A DNA stretch of 33,111 nucleotides from Sphingobacteriales bacterium (GCA_012517435.1 JAAYUY010000069.1:1-33111); one strand, 5' to 3'. Numbered from the stretch's first letter, positions 1 through 8,180 are shown. Numbers and translations are program-made. Notes: generated by a model from the letters alone, not told the origin.

Positions 1-1709
1 CTTACCTCCGTTCCTCCATGTCAATTATCAATCAACTTGAAACTGAATATTTTAATCAGGAAAGTAAACTGTTCATTAATGCCGAGCATCAGCAAACATT
101 AAATATGGCTATTTTAGTTTGCCTGAAGCTGTATCAGATGACCAATAAATCCGAATACCTTGCCGAAGCTTTCAAATACACTGAGAAAAGTAAATCTGCC
201 GTTCTCCTTTCCTCCTTAAAAGATATTCAGGCAAAGATTTTCGGAAGTATTCCAAAAGAGTTGACAGATAGAGAAAGAAAATACAATGAAGATATTTCTA
301 TTTATAAAGAACTGATTTCAAGGGAAGAAGAAAAGCTCAAACCGGATACTCAACTGATTCAGACCTGGCAAAATAAAATATTCAGTTTAAATCAGAAAAA
401 AGAAGAATTATTTTCAATTTACCGCAAAAAATACCCTGCTTATTATCAGTCACTTTATCAGGAAAACATTATTTCTCTTAAAAAGTTACAATCAAGGCTG
501 AAAAGAAAACAATTACTTGCCGAATATTATCTCAATGACACATTATTAATTACTTTTTTTATCGATAAAAAAAGCGCCTCCATAAATATTCAAAAAGCTG
601 ACAGTACTTTTTACAGCAATTTAACAGTTTTAAGGCAGCAGTTAAGCAACAATAAGTTTGATGATCATGCATTTGAGAATTATCTGAGTTTTGTGAATTC
701 GGCCGGTTATTTATATCAGAAATTACTTGGGCATTATAAGCATATTGGTCATTTCAGCCAGTTGCTTGTTGTTCCACACGACATTCTGGCTTTAATTCCC
801 TTCGAAGTGCTTCTGACAAGCAATAACTACAAAAAAAATACTCCCGATTACCGAAAACTCGACTATCTTATTCGTCAGCAAAATGTTGTTTATGCCTATT
901 CTTCAACTCTTGCATTCCTGAAACTTAGTAAGCATCATAAAAAATCAGCCCGTACCGTACTTGCATTTGCCCCATCATATAATGATTATCAACAGGCTGG
1001 AATCAGGGCACTACCTCCCGGCCTTCAATCACCTGATATGTTATCTCCATTGCCGGGTGTTGAAGAAGAAGTCAACAATATCAATAAATATTTCCGTTCA
1101 GAGATAATTAGCGGAAAAGAAGCAACGGAAAGTAATTTTAAAGTTAAAGCCAATGGATTCAGCATATTACATTTAGCCATGCATACCCTTGTGGATAATG
1201 AAAACCCACAGTATTCCAAATTGATATTTTCATACCGGCAGGATAGTATTGATGATGGATTTTTAAACACTTATGAGCTCTACAATCTTAACCTTAACTC
1301 TGATTTGGTTGTTTTATCTGCCTGCAATACCGGTTTCGGAAAGGTCAACAAGGGAGAAGGTGTGATGAGTCTCACACGTGGTTTTCTTTATGCAGGTTGT
1401 CTGAATATCGTTATGACATTATGGCCTCTGGAAGATCGCTCCGGGGTAACTATCATGGATAATTTCTATAAAAACCTGAAAAACAATAGGGATGCTGGTG
1501 TTGCATTATATAAATCAAAGATTGAATATCTTGACCACGCTGATAAATTAAAAGCTCATCCTTATTTTTGGGCCGCTTATGTTACGATTGTCAATCAATC
1601 TTCTTCCGGTTCAAATAATTATCTACATTGGATTTTATTGATCATTCTTGCAGCAGGTTCTGTATTTACTGCTTTTATGATCAGAAGAAGAATAAAATTC
1701 TCACTTTAA
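1..1709 (+). CDS. TPR-CHAT caspase-like protease, C-terminally membrane anchored (5' end outside window)
   Basis: The reading frame is open from base 3 across the first ATG at 18, and the residues after it (about 20-70) already look like the last helical repeats of a TPR array, so the true start lies upstream of the window. Residues are counted from the ATG at 18. A helical, Lys/Glu-rich linker covers about 70-170. The CHAT domain covers about 245-530: it has HLAMH (H385/H389, the second being the likely catalytic His) and SACNTG (nucleophile C436), followed by the GEGVMSLTRGFLYAG segment typical of active CHAT proteins. A single membrane helix (about 537-555) is followed by RRRIKF. By the positive-inside rule this puts the short tail in the cytoplasm and the CHAT part in the periplasm. 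The 3' end overlaps by 9 bp, tail to tail, a probable anti-sigma factor gene. Family membership is clear; substrate and activity are not. Confidence 0.9.
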   Translation, partial: YLRSSMSIINQLETEYFNQESKLFINAEHQQTLNMAILVCLKLYQMTNKSEYLAEAFKYTEKSKSAVLLSSLKDIQAKIFGSIPKELTDRERKYNEDISIYKELISREEEKLKPDTQLIQTWQNKIFSLNQKKEELFSIYRKKYPAYYQSLYQENIISLKKLQSRLKRKQLLAEYYLNDTLLITFFIDKKSASINIQKADSTFYSNLTVLRQQLSNNKFDDHAFENYLSFVNSAGYLYQKLLGHYKHIGHFSQLLVVPHDILALIPFEVLLTSNNYKKNTPDYRKLDYLIRQQNVVYAYSSTLAFLKLSKHHKKSARTVLAFAPSYNDYQQAGIRALPPGLQSPDMLSPLPGVEEEVNNINKYFRSEIISGKEATESNFKVKANGFSILHLAMHTLVDNENPQYSKLIFSYRQDSIDDGFLNTYELYNLNLNSDLVVLSACNTGFGKVNKGEGVMSLTRGFLYAGCLNIVMTLWPLEDRSGVTIMDNFYKNLKNNRDAGVALYKSKIEYLDHADKLKAHPYFWAAYVTIVNQSSSGSNNYLHWILLIILAAGSVFTAFMIRRRIKFSL

Positions 1710-2456
1710 TTTCCGGATAATTTCCTTTGCCTTTTCACTATAGGTACTGTCTTCGTTGACAATTTCAGTAAAAACAGCCAAAGCCTGATTGGTTTCAAAG
1801 GTTTTCAGATAACACAAACCCAGATACCATTTGGCCTGCTCCACATACAGGTTGTTCTGATGATCAATCACCAGTTGAAAAGATTTCTTTGCTTCACTGA
1901 TGCGGTTAGTCTCAAAACAACTGATGGCATAATAAAAATGAGCCTGAATGTTGGTGTAATCCAACTGAAAATAAGCCAAAAACTTATTGACAGCGGATTC
2001 ATAATCCTTGTTGGAATAAGACACCAATGCATCAGAAAGCAGTTTTTCAGTCTGACTTTGAGCAGAACGGCTGATTCCTTCGGCCTCGTATGGAGTATAG
2101 TATTTACTGATTAATGCTTCGTTACTGACAGGGCCATTGTTGATATATTTTGCCCCAAAAGTAACAATCAGTGTAATCGATGCCGCAACAGCGAGATACT
2201 GCCACTTAGCCGAAAACAATTCATGCCGAAACTTACGGTGAAGTTTAAGTTCACCATTAATATCCGTCATTTTTTTCCTGAGCTCAATGACATCTACCTC
2301 ACTCAAAGCCTTGTCGATATTGATATGCATCAATACTTCCCTGGCAAAGTCGGCATCTGTCTCAAGTCGTCTTTCAAATTCCTGATGTTCAGCTTTAGTC
2401 AGTTCTCCATTCAAGTATTTTTCGATCAGTTCGGTCAGTTTGTTTAACTGTTGCAT
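1701..2456 (-). CDS. Probable membrane anti-sigma factor with C-terminal TPR domain
   Basis: The 251-residue protein has three parts. The N-terminal part (1-80) is charged and helical with a KYLNGELTKAEHQEFE motif, the pattern seen at the cytoplasmic end of Bacteroidota anti-sigma factors that lack the zinc-binding Cys/His set. A single membrane helix lies at about 86-103. The C-terminal 115 residues form three or so tetratricopeptide repeats and would be periplasmic. The gene starts 21 bp after an ECF sigma factor on the same strand, the usual sigma/anti-sigma order. It ends tail to tail with the CHAT protease gene, overlapping it by 9 bp. The anti-sigma role is inferred from the N-terminal motif, topology and position; a plain TPR membrane protein is the alternative. 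Confidence 0.75.
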   Translation of the reverse strand: MQQLNKLTELIEKYLNGELTKAEHQEFERRLETDADFAREVLMHINIDKALSEVDVIELRKKMTDINGELKLHRKFRHELFSAKWQYLAVAASITLIVTFGAKYINNGPVSNEALISKYYTPYEAEGISRSAQSQTEKLLSDALVSYSNKDYESAVNKFLAYFQLDYTNIQAHFYYAISCFETNRISEAKKSFQLVIDHQNNLYVEQAKWYLGLCYLKTFETNQALAVFTEIVNEDSTYSEKAKEIIRKLK

Positions 2457-2477
2457 CTTCTCACTTTTATTTGTAGA

Positions 2478-3071
2478 TTATTTTTTCATAAATAAGTCAT
2501 TCTTTATGTTTTCTATCAGTTTTTCCTTGCATTCAAATTTTCTCTTTTTAGCATACTGTTCAGTTTTGTATCCCATAATCTCAGCAATTTCTTTCAACGG
2601 CACCTTTTCAAGAAAAAGTCTTAAAACCCGCTGACAATCTTTATTCAGCCTGCTAAAATGATACTGATAAAGTTTGTACTCATCATTTGATTCAATATTC
2701 GAACCAATAATACTGACAAACTCACTCATATCATTCTCAGGAAAATCTTCCCCTCTTATCCGTCTTTTTTCCAGTTGCTTCAGCCACAGGAGCTTACATA
2801 TTGAGAACATAAAAGTTCCAAACGAACAGGTCAGCACCAGTTGATCATCCTTTATTTTTTTGTAAAGAATGATGATGGCTTCCTGGAAAATATCCTGGGC
2901 ATCTTCTTCATTCCCGTTGTTTTTCCTGATAAAATTTCTAATTATTTCAAAGTACTTTTTATAAATGTACCTCAGTACATCGTTATCATGATTGCGGATA
3001 CCGGCTATCAGCTCATCATCCGACAAATCATTTGATACTTTTATTCTCTTACCATTTAAAAGGTTACCCAA
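2478..3071 (-). CDS. ECF-type RNA polymerase sigma factor
   Basis: The protein is 197 residues from a TTG start. Region 2 is recognisable (about 38-105, with NEEDAQDIFQEA), as is region 4 (about 140-190, with VPLKEIAEIMGYKTEQYAKK as the helix-turn-helix). The form with a Cys and two Lys after the region-4 helix (KRKFECKEKL) is common in Bacteroidota sigma factors paired with TPR membrane proteins. The start is uncertain: TTG at 3071 is the most upstream possibility, but TTG at 3026 gives an N-terminus beginning at the conserved SDDELIAGIRN segment and may be the true one. It is followed after 21 bp by its probable anti-sigma partner. A 14-bp direct repeat has one copy over the TTG at 3071 and the other 63 bp upstream. 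Confidence 0.88.
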   Translation of the reverse strand: MGNLLNGKRIKVSNDLSDDELIAGIRNHDNDVLRYIYKKYFEIIRNFIRKNNGNEEDAQDIFQEAIIILYKKIKDDQLVLTCSFGTFMFSICKLLWLKQLEKRRIRGEDFPENDMSEFVSIIGSNIESNDEYKLYQYHFSRLNKDCQRVLRLFLEKVPLKEIAEIMGYKTEQYAKKRKFECKEKLIENIKNDLFMKK

Positions 3072-3134
3072 TTTCAGTTCTGTTGTTGTTAAAAAATATT
3101 ATTACCGGCTGCAAAATTCAAAAAGGTTACCCAA
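3058..3134. repeat. 14-bp direct repeat pair bracketing the ECF sigma leader
   Basis: AAAAGGTTACCCAA occurs at 3058-3071 and again at 3121-3134. The copies start exactly 63 bp apart, about six turns of B-DNA. Each holds the near-symmetric core GGTTACC. One copy overlaps the possible TTG start of the sigma gene, the other lies between it and the 3' end of the transporter gene. The repeat is seen directly; a role as a binding site or sigma-dependent promoter element is inference. Confidence 0.7.
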
Positions 3135-3170
3135 ATATTTTCAAAAGTTTTCCCCAAAACTAACAATTAT

Positions 3171-4454
3171 TTAGCCGCTTTTTGTGAATTGAGTCTGAAT
3201 TATTCCAGCGACCAGCAGCAACATGGCAATAATAAATGCCACGGTAAATCCGAAATTCTTGTAAATGAATACCCCTGCAAAAGGAGCAATACAACCTCTT
3301 ATTCCTGTAAGTGTCAGGTGAACTGCCTGATAAGAAGCCGCTTCGTCCGGGCTACAGAAATAAGCTGACCCAATGCTCCAAAGCAAGCTCATTGTACTGG
3401 CAAATAATCCATAAGAAATACCGGCAATAATAAGCATCAGAACAATCCGGATATCAAAAAGCACCCAGCCTTTGTCGATATATTCGGATAGTGCGGTAAA
3501 CAGAATATAGAAAAACATAAAAATGAAGGTCATACTGGCAAACCTCTGAATTTTCATTTTTCCAATCAGATTCCCGAAATATGGCAGTGTCAATATGGCA
3601 ACTGTATTGTAAAAATTCTTGTAAAATGCTGTACTTGAATAATTAAGATGTAAAACCTGATCGTAAAAAATAGTAACAAGCACATTGGTAATCATAAAAG
3701 AAAAACCATAAAGCATAAAGGCGATCTGAAAGTTTAAAAAAGCTTTGTTAGATTTAAGAACTGACCAAGAGTTTGAAAAAGAATCCCTGATAACCTGCAG
3801 CAGGCTTTTACGCTCAAACTCAATTATTGACGTATCAACTCTTATTTTACTGAGAATATAAAAAGAAATGATACCAAGAATTCCCATAAAAGGATAAATA
3901 TATCTGAAAGCAGTAAGGTCGAAATCGAGTAAAAGCCCGAAAAGAAAGGTAATCACCAACATGACGATTTTATTCCCCATGGTTGACAATCCATACAGTT
4001 TCCCAAAATTCTCGTTGCTGTAATTGGCTTTTAAAAACAGGTTAATAAGTGGTAAAACCACCGGTTGAAATGAATAGAAAAGAAAAAATATAAGGAGAAA
4101 GATATAATGGTACCAGATGTTATTTGCAATAGTTCCGGGATCAGCAGGATAAAATATCAACAACAGCAATGGTAATCTGGTAACAAAAGCGGTATAAATA
4201 AGAAGTTTTCTTTTGTTTTTATAGCGCTTTAAAAATTCATGTGAGAATACAGAGAATATGAGTACAAATACCGTTGTAGTAAATAAAATACTTAATAAAA
4301 ACTCAGAGCCTTTCATGCTTCTGATGAAAATATATTCATTCAGTGCAAGTAATCCAAGAATTACACCTTCCAGAATCGAATGCAGAAAATGAAGCCGGAA
4401 AGTTTTCTTTTCAACAAATGTCAGATTACGCAGGATTTCAAACTGATATATCAT
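3171..4454 (-). CDS. MFS-type transporter, substrate unknown
   Basis: The 427-residue protein is almost entirely hydrophobic, with about 12 predicted membrane helices in two groups of six. The loop after the second helix (KRYKNKRKLL) has the basic character of the major facilitator superfamily motif A. A longer polar stretch at about 205-235 is the usual central cytoplasmic loop. No residues reveal the substrate. It lies upstream of the ECF sigma gene on the same strand with 99 bp between them, so read-through is possible, but the repeat pair in the gap suggests separate control. The ilvE gene is 91 bp upstream on the same strand, with no obvious terminator between them. Assignment to MFS is by overall pattern, not by a diagnostic signature. 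Confidence 0.75.
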   Translation of the reverse strand: MIYQFEILRNLTFVEKKTFRLHFLHSILEGVILGLLALNEYIFIRSMKGSEFLLSILFTTTVFVLIFSVFSHEFLKRYKNKRKLLIYTAFVTRLPLLLLIFYPADPGTIANNIWYHYIFLLIFFLFYSFQPVVLPLINLFLKANYSNENFGKLYGLSTMGNKIVMLVITFLFGLLLDFDLTAFRYIYPFMGILGIISFYILSKIRVDTSIIEFERKSLLQVIRDSFSNSWSVLKSNKAFLNFQIAFMLYGFSFMITNVLVTIFYDQVLHLNYSSTAFYKNFYNTVAILTLPYFGNLIGKMKIQRFASMTFIFMFFYILFTALSEYIDKGWVLFDIRIVLMLIIAGISYGLFASTMSLLWSIGSAYFCSPDEAASYQAVHLTLTGIRGCIAPFAGVFIYKNFGFTVAFIIAMLLLVAGIIQTQFTKSG

Positions 4455-4545
4455 GCATCAGGTAAAGAAACAATTGTAATTAAAGCTTCAGAAATAAAGA
4501 AGCAGAGGACAATTTGAAAAAGAGAAACCCAATTCTCAGGAACAT

Positions 4546-5577
4546 CTACATTTCCACAACCTCTGTCCATCCATATTTGTCTTCAATCTCACCGTATTGG
4601 ATGCCCAGCAGTGTCTTGTACAGCTTTGTTGACCAAGGACCAGCTTCGGTTCCATTTCCAAACAGATATTCTTTACCGGTTTTGTCGTCAACAATACGTT
4701 TGATTGGAGAAATGATAGCAGCAGTTCCACAAGCTCCTGCCTCATCAAATTCTGAAAGCTCTTCGACCGGAATCGGACGTCTTTCAACTTTCATCCCAAT
4801 ATCTTCGGCAATACGGCAAAGGCTTTTATTGGTAATGGATGGCAGAATGGTAGGAGAATCAGGTGTAATATAGGTATTACCTTTAATTCCAAAAAAATTG
4901 GCAGGACCTGCTTCATCGATATATTTTTTTTCTTTTGCATCAAGGAAAAGGACATTGGCAAATCCGCCATCATGTGCTTTTTTCATAGCCCGTAAACCTG
5001 CTGCATAGTTACCTCCAACTTTAATATGACCGGTTCCTAAAGGTGCTGCACGGTCAAATTCTTCTGTCAGAAGGAAACTTACAGGTTTAAATCCTTCTTT
5101 AAAATAAGGGCCAACAGGAGTTACAAATACCAAAAACAAATATTCTGAGGCAGGTTTTACACCTACTTCCGCACCCGAACCAAACAACAAAGGACGAATG
5201 TAAAGTGAAGCTCCGGTACCATAAGGTGGAACATATTTCCTGTTCATTTTAACAGCTGTCCAAACAGCTTTTTTAAATAGTTCTGCAGGAACTTCTGCCA
5301 TCATGATACCATGAGATGAACTTGCCATACGTTTACAGTTTTCTTCCCACCTGAAAACCCGTATCTTCCCATCAACACCACAAAAGGCTTTCAAACCCTC
5401 AAAACTTTCCTGACCATAATGCAATCCTGTGGCAGCAATATGTACAGAAATGTATTCAGAGCTGCTTATTTCCAGCTCTCCCCATTGTCCGTTTCTGTAG
5501 TATGAGCGGACATTGTAATCGGTTTTAAAATAACCAAAGGGTAATTCTCCCCATTTTATTTCACTCATATTATTCAT
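4546..5577 (-). CDS. ilvE: Branched-chain amino acid aminotransferase
   Basis: A 343-residue PLP-dependent fold-type IV aminotransferase that interconverts Leu, Ile and Val with their 2-oxo acids using glutamate/2-oxoglutarate (EC 2.6.1.42). It is the longer, BCAT-like class II form. The PLP lysine is K186 in GTGHIKVGGNYAAG. The phosphate and substrate segments GLHYGQESFEGLKAF (51-65) and YIRPLLFGSGAEVGV (126-140) are intact, as is the late EAGACGTAA segment. ATG at 5577 is used; an in-frame ATG at 5568 is an alternative. No other ilv or leu genes are adjacent, so it is probably a single-gene unit. A TAnnTTTG box and a perfect 14-bp palindrome lie directly upstream. Confidence 0.96.
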   Translation of the reverse strand: MNNMSEIKWGELPFGYFKTDYNVRSYYRNGQWGELEISSSEYISVHIAATGLHYGQESFEGLKAFCGVDGKIRVFRWEENCKRMASSSHGIMMAEVPAELFKKAVWTAVKMNRKYVPPYGTGASLYIRPLLFGSGAEVGVKPASEYLFLVFVTPVGPYFKEGFKPVSFLLTEEFDRAAPLGTGHIKVGGNYAAGLRAMKKAHDGGFANVLFLDAKEKKYIDEAGPANFFGIKGNTYITPDSPTILPSITNKSLCRIAEDIGMKVERRPIPVEELSEFDEAGACGTAAIISPIKRIVDDKTGKEYLFGNGTEAGPWSTKLYKTLLGIQYGEIEDKYGWTEVVEM

Positions 5578-5618
5578 TTTATTGGTTTATTTCTGCTAAA
5601 ACAAAATTCTGAACGGTT

Positions 5619-5626
5619 CAAATATA
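5619..5626 (-). promoter_or_regulatory. ilvE promoter, -7 box TATATTTG
   Basis: On the minus strand TATATTTG matches the Bacteroidota -7 consensus TAnnTTTG exactly. With 19 bp spacing, the -33 position reads TTTTA, one change from TTTG. The leader to the ATG at 5577 would be about 35 nt. Confidence 0.65.
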
Positions 5627-5643
5627 TGTATTCTTTACATTCA

Positions 5644-5657
5644 GCTAAAATTTTAGC
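5644..5657. promoter_or_regulatory. 14-bp perfect palindrome over the ilvE -33 region (candidate operator)
   Basis: GCTAAAATTTTAGC is a perfect palindrome covering the -33 region of the proposed ilvE promoter, where a bound dimer would block polymerase. The symmetry is seen; the operator function is inferred. Confidence 0.4.
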
Positions 5658-5724
5658 AACAATTTTGTGAACCACTTCAGCATTTTCCTGAAACAACTGA
5701 ATGTGCATCTGTCAGATTCATGAA

Positions 5725-5732
5725 TATCTTTG
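5725..5732 (+). promoter_or_regulatory. Promoter -7 box TATCTTTG for the gene at 5806
   Basis: TATCTTTG fits TAnnTTTG exactly and sits 73 bp before the ATG at 5806. No clear TTTG is seen at -33. The leader contains a small hairpin (TGCTTT/AAAGCA, 5761-5777). Confidence 0.45.
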
Positions 5733-5805
5733 TTCCTGAATTATTGTTTTAATCATTGACTGCTTTCATTTAAAGCATTTATTATTTAACTGACAATATT
5801 TAATT

Positions 5806-6297
5806 ATGGACAATATTGAAATAAAACTTAGAATAAGCCGGAATGATCTTCTGGGCTATTTCATTGCCTTTTCAACTGTTCTGACAGGAGGAGGAATGGC
5901 TGCTATAATGTTTTTACTGATGGATAAAGGAGAAAACATCATGCTAACAGGAATGCTCATCTGGTTGTTTTTTACACTAATTATTATTTTTGTTGTAGCA
6001 AGGATTTATCTAAGGCCCGTATGTGTCTTTCGGTTTTACGATGATTATTTTATTCAGTATTTTCCGGCTACAGGTAAAGAAGTCAAACATTTATATGAAG
6101 AAATAAAAGAATATGAGGAGAATACATTCGTTTACAGTCAGCTTGATTCTGTCTATTTTATGGTCAGATTTACCAATCAAAAGAAGAAACTGGTGGTAAC
6201 CCGCGACCCGTTATCTGAAGAAGCAGCAAAAAGATATGATGAATTCACGCACATGTTCAGGGAATGGGATAAAAAGAATTCAGCAAATACCAATTAA
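5806..6297 (+). CDS. Small membrane protein with PH-like cytoplasmic tail, function unknown
   Basis: A 163-residue protein with a short polar N-terminus, two membrane helices (about 17-39 and 47-68) and a soluble tail of about 90 residues. The tail's alternating beta pattern (FRFYDDYFIQYFP, SVYFMVRFTNQKKKLVVT) resembles bacterial PH-like or YcxB-like domains that follow paired helices. The final 25 residues are helical and charged. No catalytic motif is seen. It stands alone between ilvE (divergent) and the tandem adenylate kinase 68 bp downstream, with which it may be co-transcribed. The PH-like reading is tentative. Confidence 0.7.
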   Translation: MDNIEIKLRISRNDLLGYFIAFSTVLTGGGMAAIMFLLMDKGENIMLTGMLIWLFFTLIIIFVVARIYLRPVCVFRFYDDYFIQYFPATGKEVKHLYEEIKEYEENTFVYSQLDSVYFMVRFTNQKKKLVVTRDPLSEEAAKRYDEFTHMFREWDKKNSANTN

Positions 6298-6365
6298 TCA
6301 GGGATATTGTTCTAAATTTAGTGTTTTACAAAACAGCTTAATTTTCTTAAAAAAGAATAAATTGT

Positions 6366-7535
6366 ATGTTAAATGTTGCGTTATTCGGTCCACCGGGAGC
6401 TGGTAAAGGTACCCAGTCCGAGTTTTTAATTAAGGAATATAAACTTTACTATATTTCGACAGGGGAATTATTAAGAAAAGAAATTGCCAACCGGACAAAA
6501 CTTGGTCTTGAGGCAAAGAATGTCATTGAAGCAGGGGGACTGGTTTCTGATGAGATCATTGTTCAGATTATCGAAAATACCATTACAGGCAATCCTGACT
6601 CACGTGGTTTTTTATTTGACGGATTTCCAAGGACATATATACAAGCTTATATTCTCGAAGGGTTAATGATAAAACTGAATACTTCCCTGAGTTGCCTGAT
6701 CAGCCTTGAGGTTCCTGAAGAAGTTTCAGTACAGCGCTTGCTAAACAGAGCAAAAATTTCAGGGAGAAGCGATGACAATGAAATAGTGATCCGAAACCGT
6801 CTGAAAGAATACAGGGAAAAAACAATGCCTGTATTAAACTTTTACAAAGAAAAAGGAATTTGCCACGAAATAGACGGAACACAAAGCATAGAAGACGTAA
6901 GAGAAGAAATCCGAAAAATCATTAAGGAAGTGCTGAGCAAGAGGCTACTGAACATTGTCATTTTTGGCTATCCCGGTTCAGGAAGGGGTTCTCAGGGGAA
7001 AGCCCTTGCTGAAAAATACAACCTTGAATATGTAGCCACCGGCCCTATGCTTGATGCCGAAATAAAAAACAATTCAGCAATTGGCAGGAAAATTAAAGAA
7101 TTGTATGAAAGCGGGCAACTGGTTCCGGATGAAATTGTTGTTCAACTGATAGAAAAGAAAATAAGCAGCACAAAGGATGTAAAAGGTTTTATCTTTAAAG
7201 GATTCCCGAGAACTCTGGTACAATCCTATATTCTGGATGGATTGCTTAAAAAACATGGATCTTCGATCTCACTTGTGATTGATATTGAAGTACCTACGCT
7301 TGAACTCATCAGCCGGCTCGATGCCCGTAGCCGCACCGACAGATGCATGCCCTATGATACCAGCACGGAAAAAATTGTCAAACGCCTTCAGGAACACGAG
7401 AAAAAGACTATTCCTGTCATTGAAAAATACAAACAAATGCATGATGTAGTAAACATTAATGGAGAGGGAACATTTGAAGAAGTATTCTTACGCCTTTGCG
7501 AAGTAATTGAAGAAAAATTCAAAAACCTGAAATAA
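6366..7535 (+). CDS. Tandem adenylate kinase fusion with degenerate second domain
   Basis: The 389-residue protein is two adenylate kinase modules in one frame (about 1-192 and 195-389), each near the length of a lidless bacterial enzyme (ATP + AMP to 2 ADP). The first module looks complete: P-loop GPPGAGKGTQ with K14, STGELLR with AMP-binding R37, FDGFPRT with D85 and R89, and GRSDD in the LID region. In the second, the P-loop is GYPGSGRGSQ with Arg207 for Lys, the AMP-site Arg is Asp230 (ATGPMLD), FDGFPRT has become FKGFPRT (K278), and GR-DD has become SRTDR. The second half is therefore probably a pseudo-kinase with a structural or regulatory role. The frame is intact and codon use is like its neighbours, so this is not a decaying gene. 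Whether it is the cell's main Adk cannot be told here. Confidence 0.9.
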   Translation: MLNVALFGPPGAGKGTQSEFLIKEYKLYYISTGELLRKEIANRTKLGLEAKNVIEAGGLVSDEIIVQIIENTITGNPDSRGFLFDGFPRTYIQAYILEGLMIKLNTSLSCLISLEVPEEVSVQRLLNRAKISGRSDDNEIVIRNRLKEYREKTMPVLNFYKEKGICHEIDGTQSIEDVREEIRKIIKEVLSKRLLNIVIFGYPGSGRGSQGKALAEKYNLEYVATGPMLDAEIKNNSAIGRKIKELYESGQLVPDEIVVQLIEKKISSTKDVKGFIFKGFPRTLVQSYILDGLLKKHGSSISLVIDIEVPTLELISRLDARSRTDRCMPYDTSTEKIVKRLQEHEKKTIPVIEKYKQMHDVVNINGEGTFEEVFLRLCEVIEEKFKNLK

Positions 7536-7572
7536 TTTTATTGACCTGAATTCATCTTCTGGTATTAATTCA

Positions 7573-7580
7573 TAACTTTG
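7573..7580 (+). promoter_or_regulatory. Promoter -7 box TAACTTTG for the lipoprotein gene
   Basis: TAACTTTG matches TAnnTTTG exactly; the leader to the ATG at 7614 would be about 28 nt. No convincing -33 TTTG is visible at the usual spacing. Confidence 0.5.
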
Positions 7581-7613
7581 ATGAAATTTTTAAAACTGTA
7601 AAACTGTATCTAT

Positions 7614-8114
7614 ATGAAATCTGTTTATCTATTTGCATTGCTACTAATCGGAAGTATGATGCTTTTTTCGGGTTGTCCTGTCGGAACCGATTATCCCCCC
7701 GACAATCCCGGCTCAAAATCAATTGATAAAAAATTATTGGGAACATGGATTAACAACAAAGAAGATGCAGATATTCAGAAAGTTGTCATTTCGAAAGGGA
7801 GCAATAATTCTTATGATATTGAAGTGCTTGAAACCGGTGAATATTACATGATGAGCACAAAAAAATTTACCGGATGGGTAACCACTATCGGAAAAGAAAA
7901 GTTTTTATATGCAAAACCTGACGATGAAGACAAATACTATGTCTATCACTATACGCTCAAAGGCAAAAACAGCTTTGAATCATCAGACGTAGGTCTGTTG
8001 GTCGGAGGCATTGATGCAGTTACTTCCATTGAAGCTTTTCGTGCTGAAATTGAGGCCTCTATGAAAATGGATGATTGTTTTTCGGATTTTATCACGTGGA
8101 CAAAAGTCAAATAA
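7614..8114 (+). CDS. Predicted lipoprotein, function unknown
   Basis: A 166-residue protein with a signal peptide ending in the lipobox-like LFSGC, giving lipidated C21. A Pro/Gly-rich linker follows (PVGTDYPPDNPGS). The mature part (about 37-166) begins KLLGTWINNKED and continues as alternating beta strands, the layout of small lipocalin-like lipoproteins of Bacteroidota. The terminal segment includes DDCFSDFITWTKVK. No enzyme motif is seen. It has its own promoter-like box and ends 72 bp before a strong terminator, so it is probably a single-gene unit. Confidence 0.8.
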   Translation: MKSVYLFALLLIGSMMLFSGCPVGTDYPPDNPGSKSIDKKLLGTWINNKEDADIQKVVISKGSNNSYDIEVLETGEYYMMSTKKFTGWVTTIGKEKFLYAKPDDEDKYYVYHYTLKGKNSFESSDVGLLVGGIDAVTSIEAFRAEIEASMKMDDCFSDFITWTKVK

Positions 8115-8180
8115 TCATAGCGGATATTGTTTTTGCCTGATACATTTCACCCACGCAGCTATTGCATCAGTCAAATCATA

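Noticed and set aside
1-3071. Type III-E CRISPR (Craspase) association for the CHAT and sigma-factor genes
   Set aside because: No Cas7-11, Csx30 or repeat array is present in the window; the CHAT protein also has a membrane anchor, unlike the CRISPR-linked form.
4514-4873. 119-codon plus-strand frame opposite ilvE
   Set aside because: It lies fully antisense to a well-supported gene and shows no family features.
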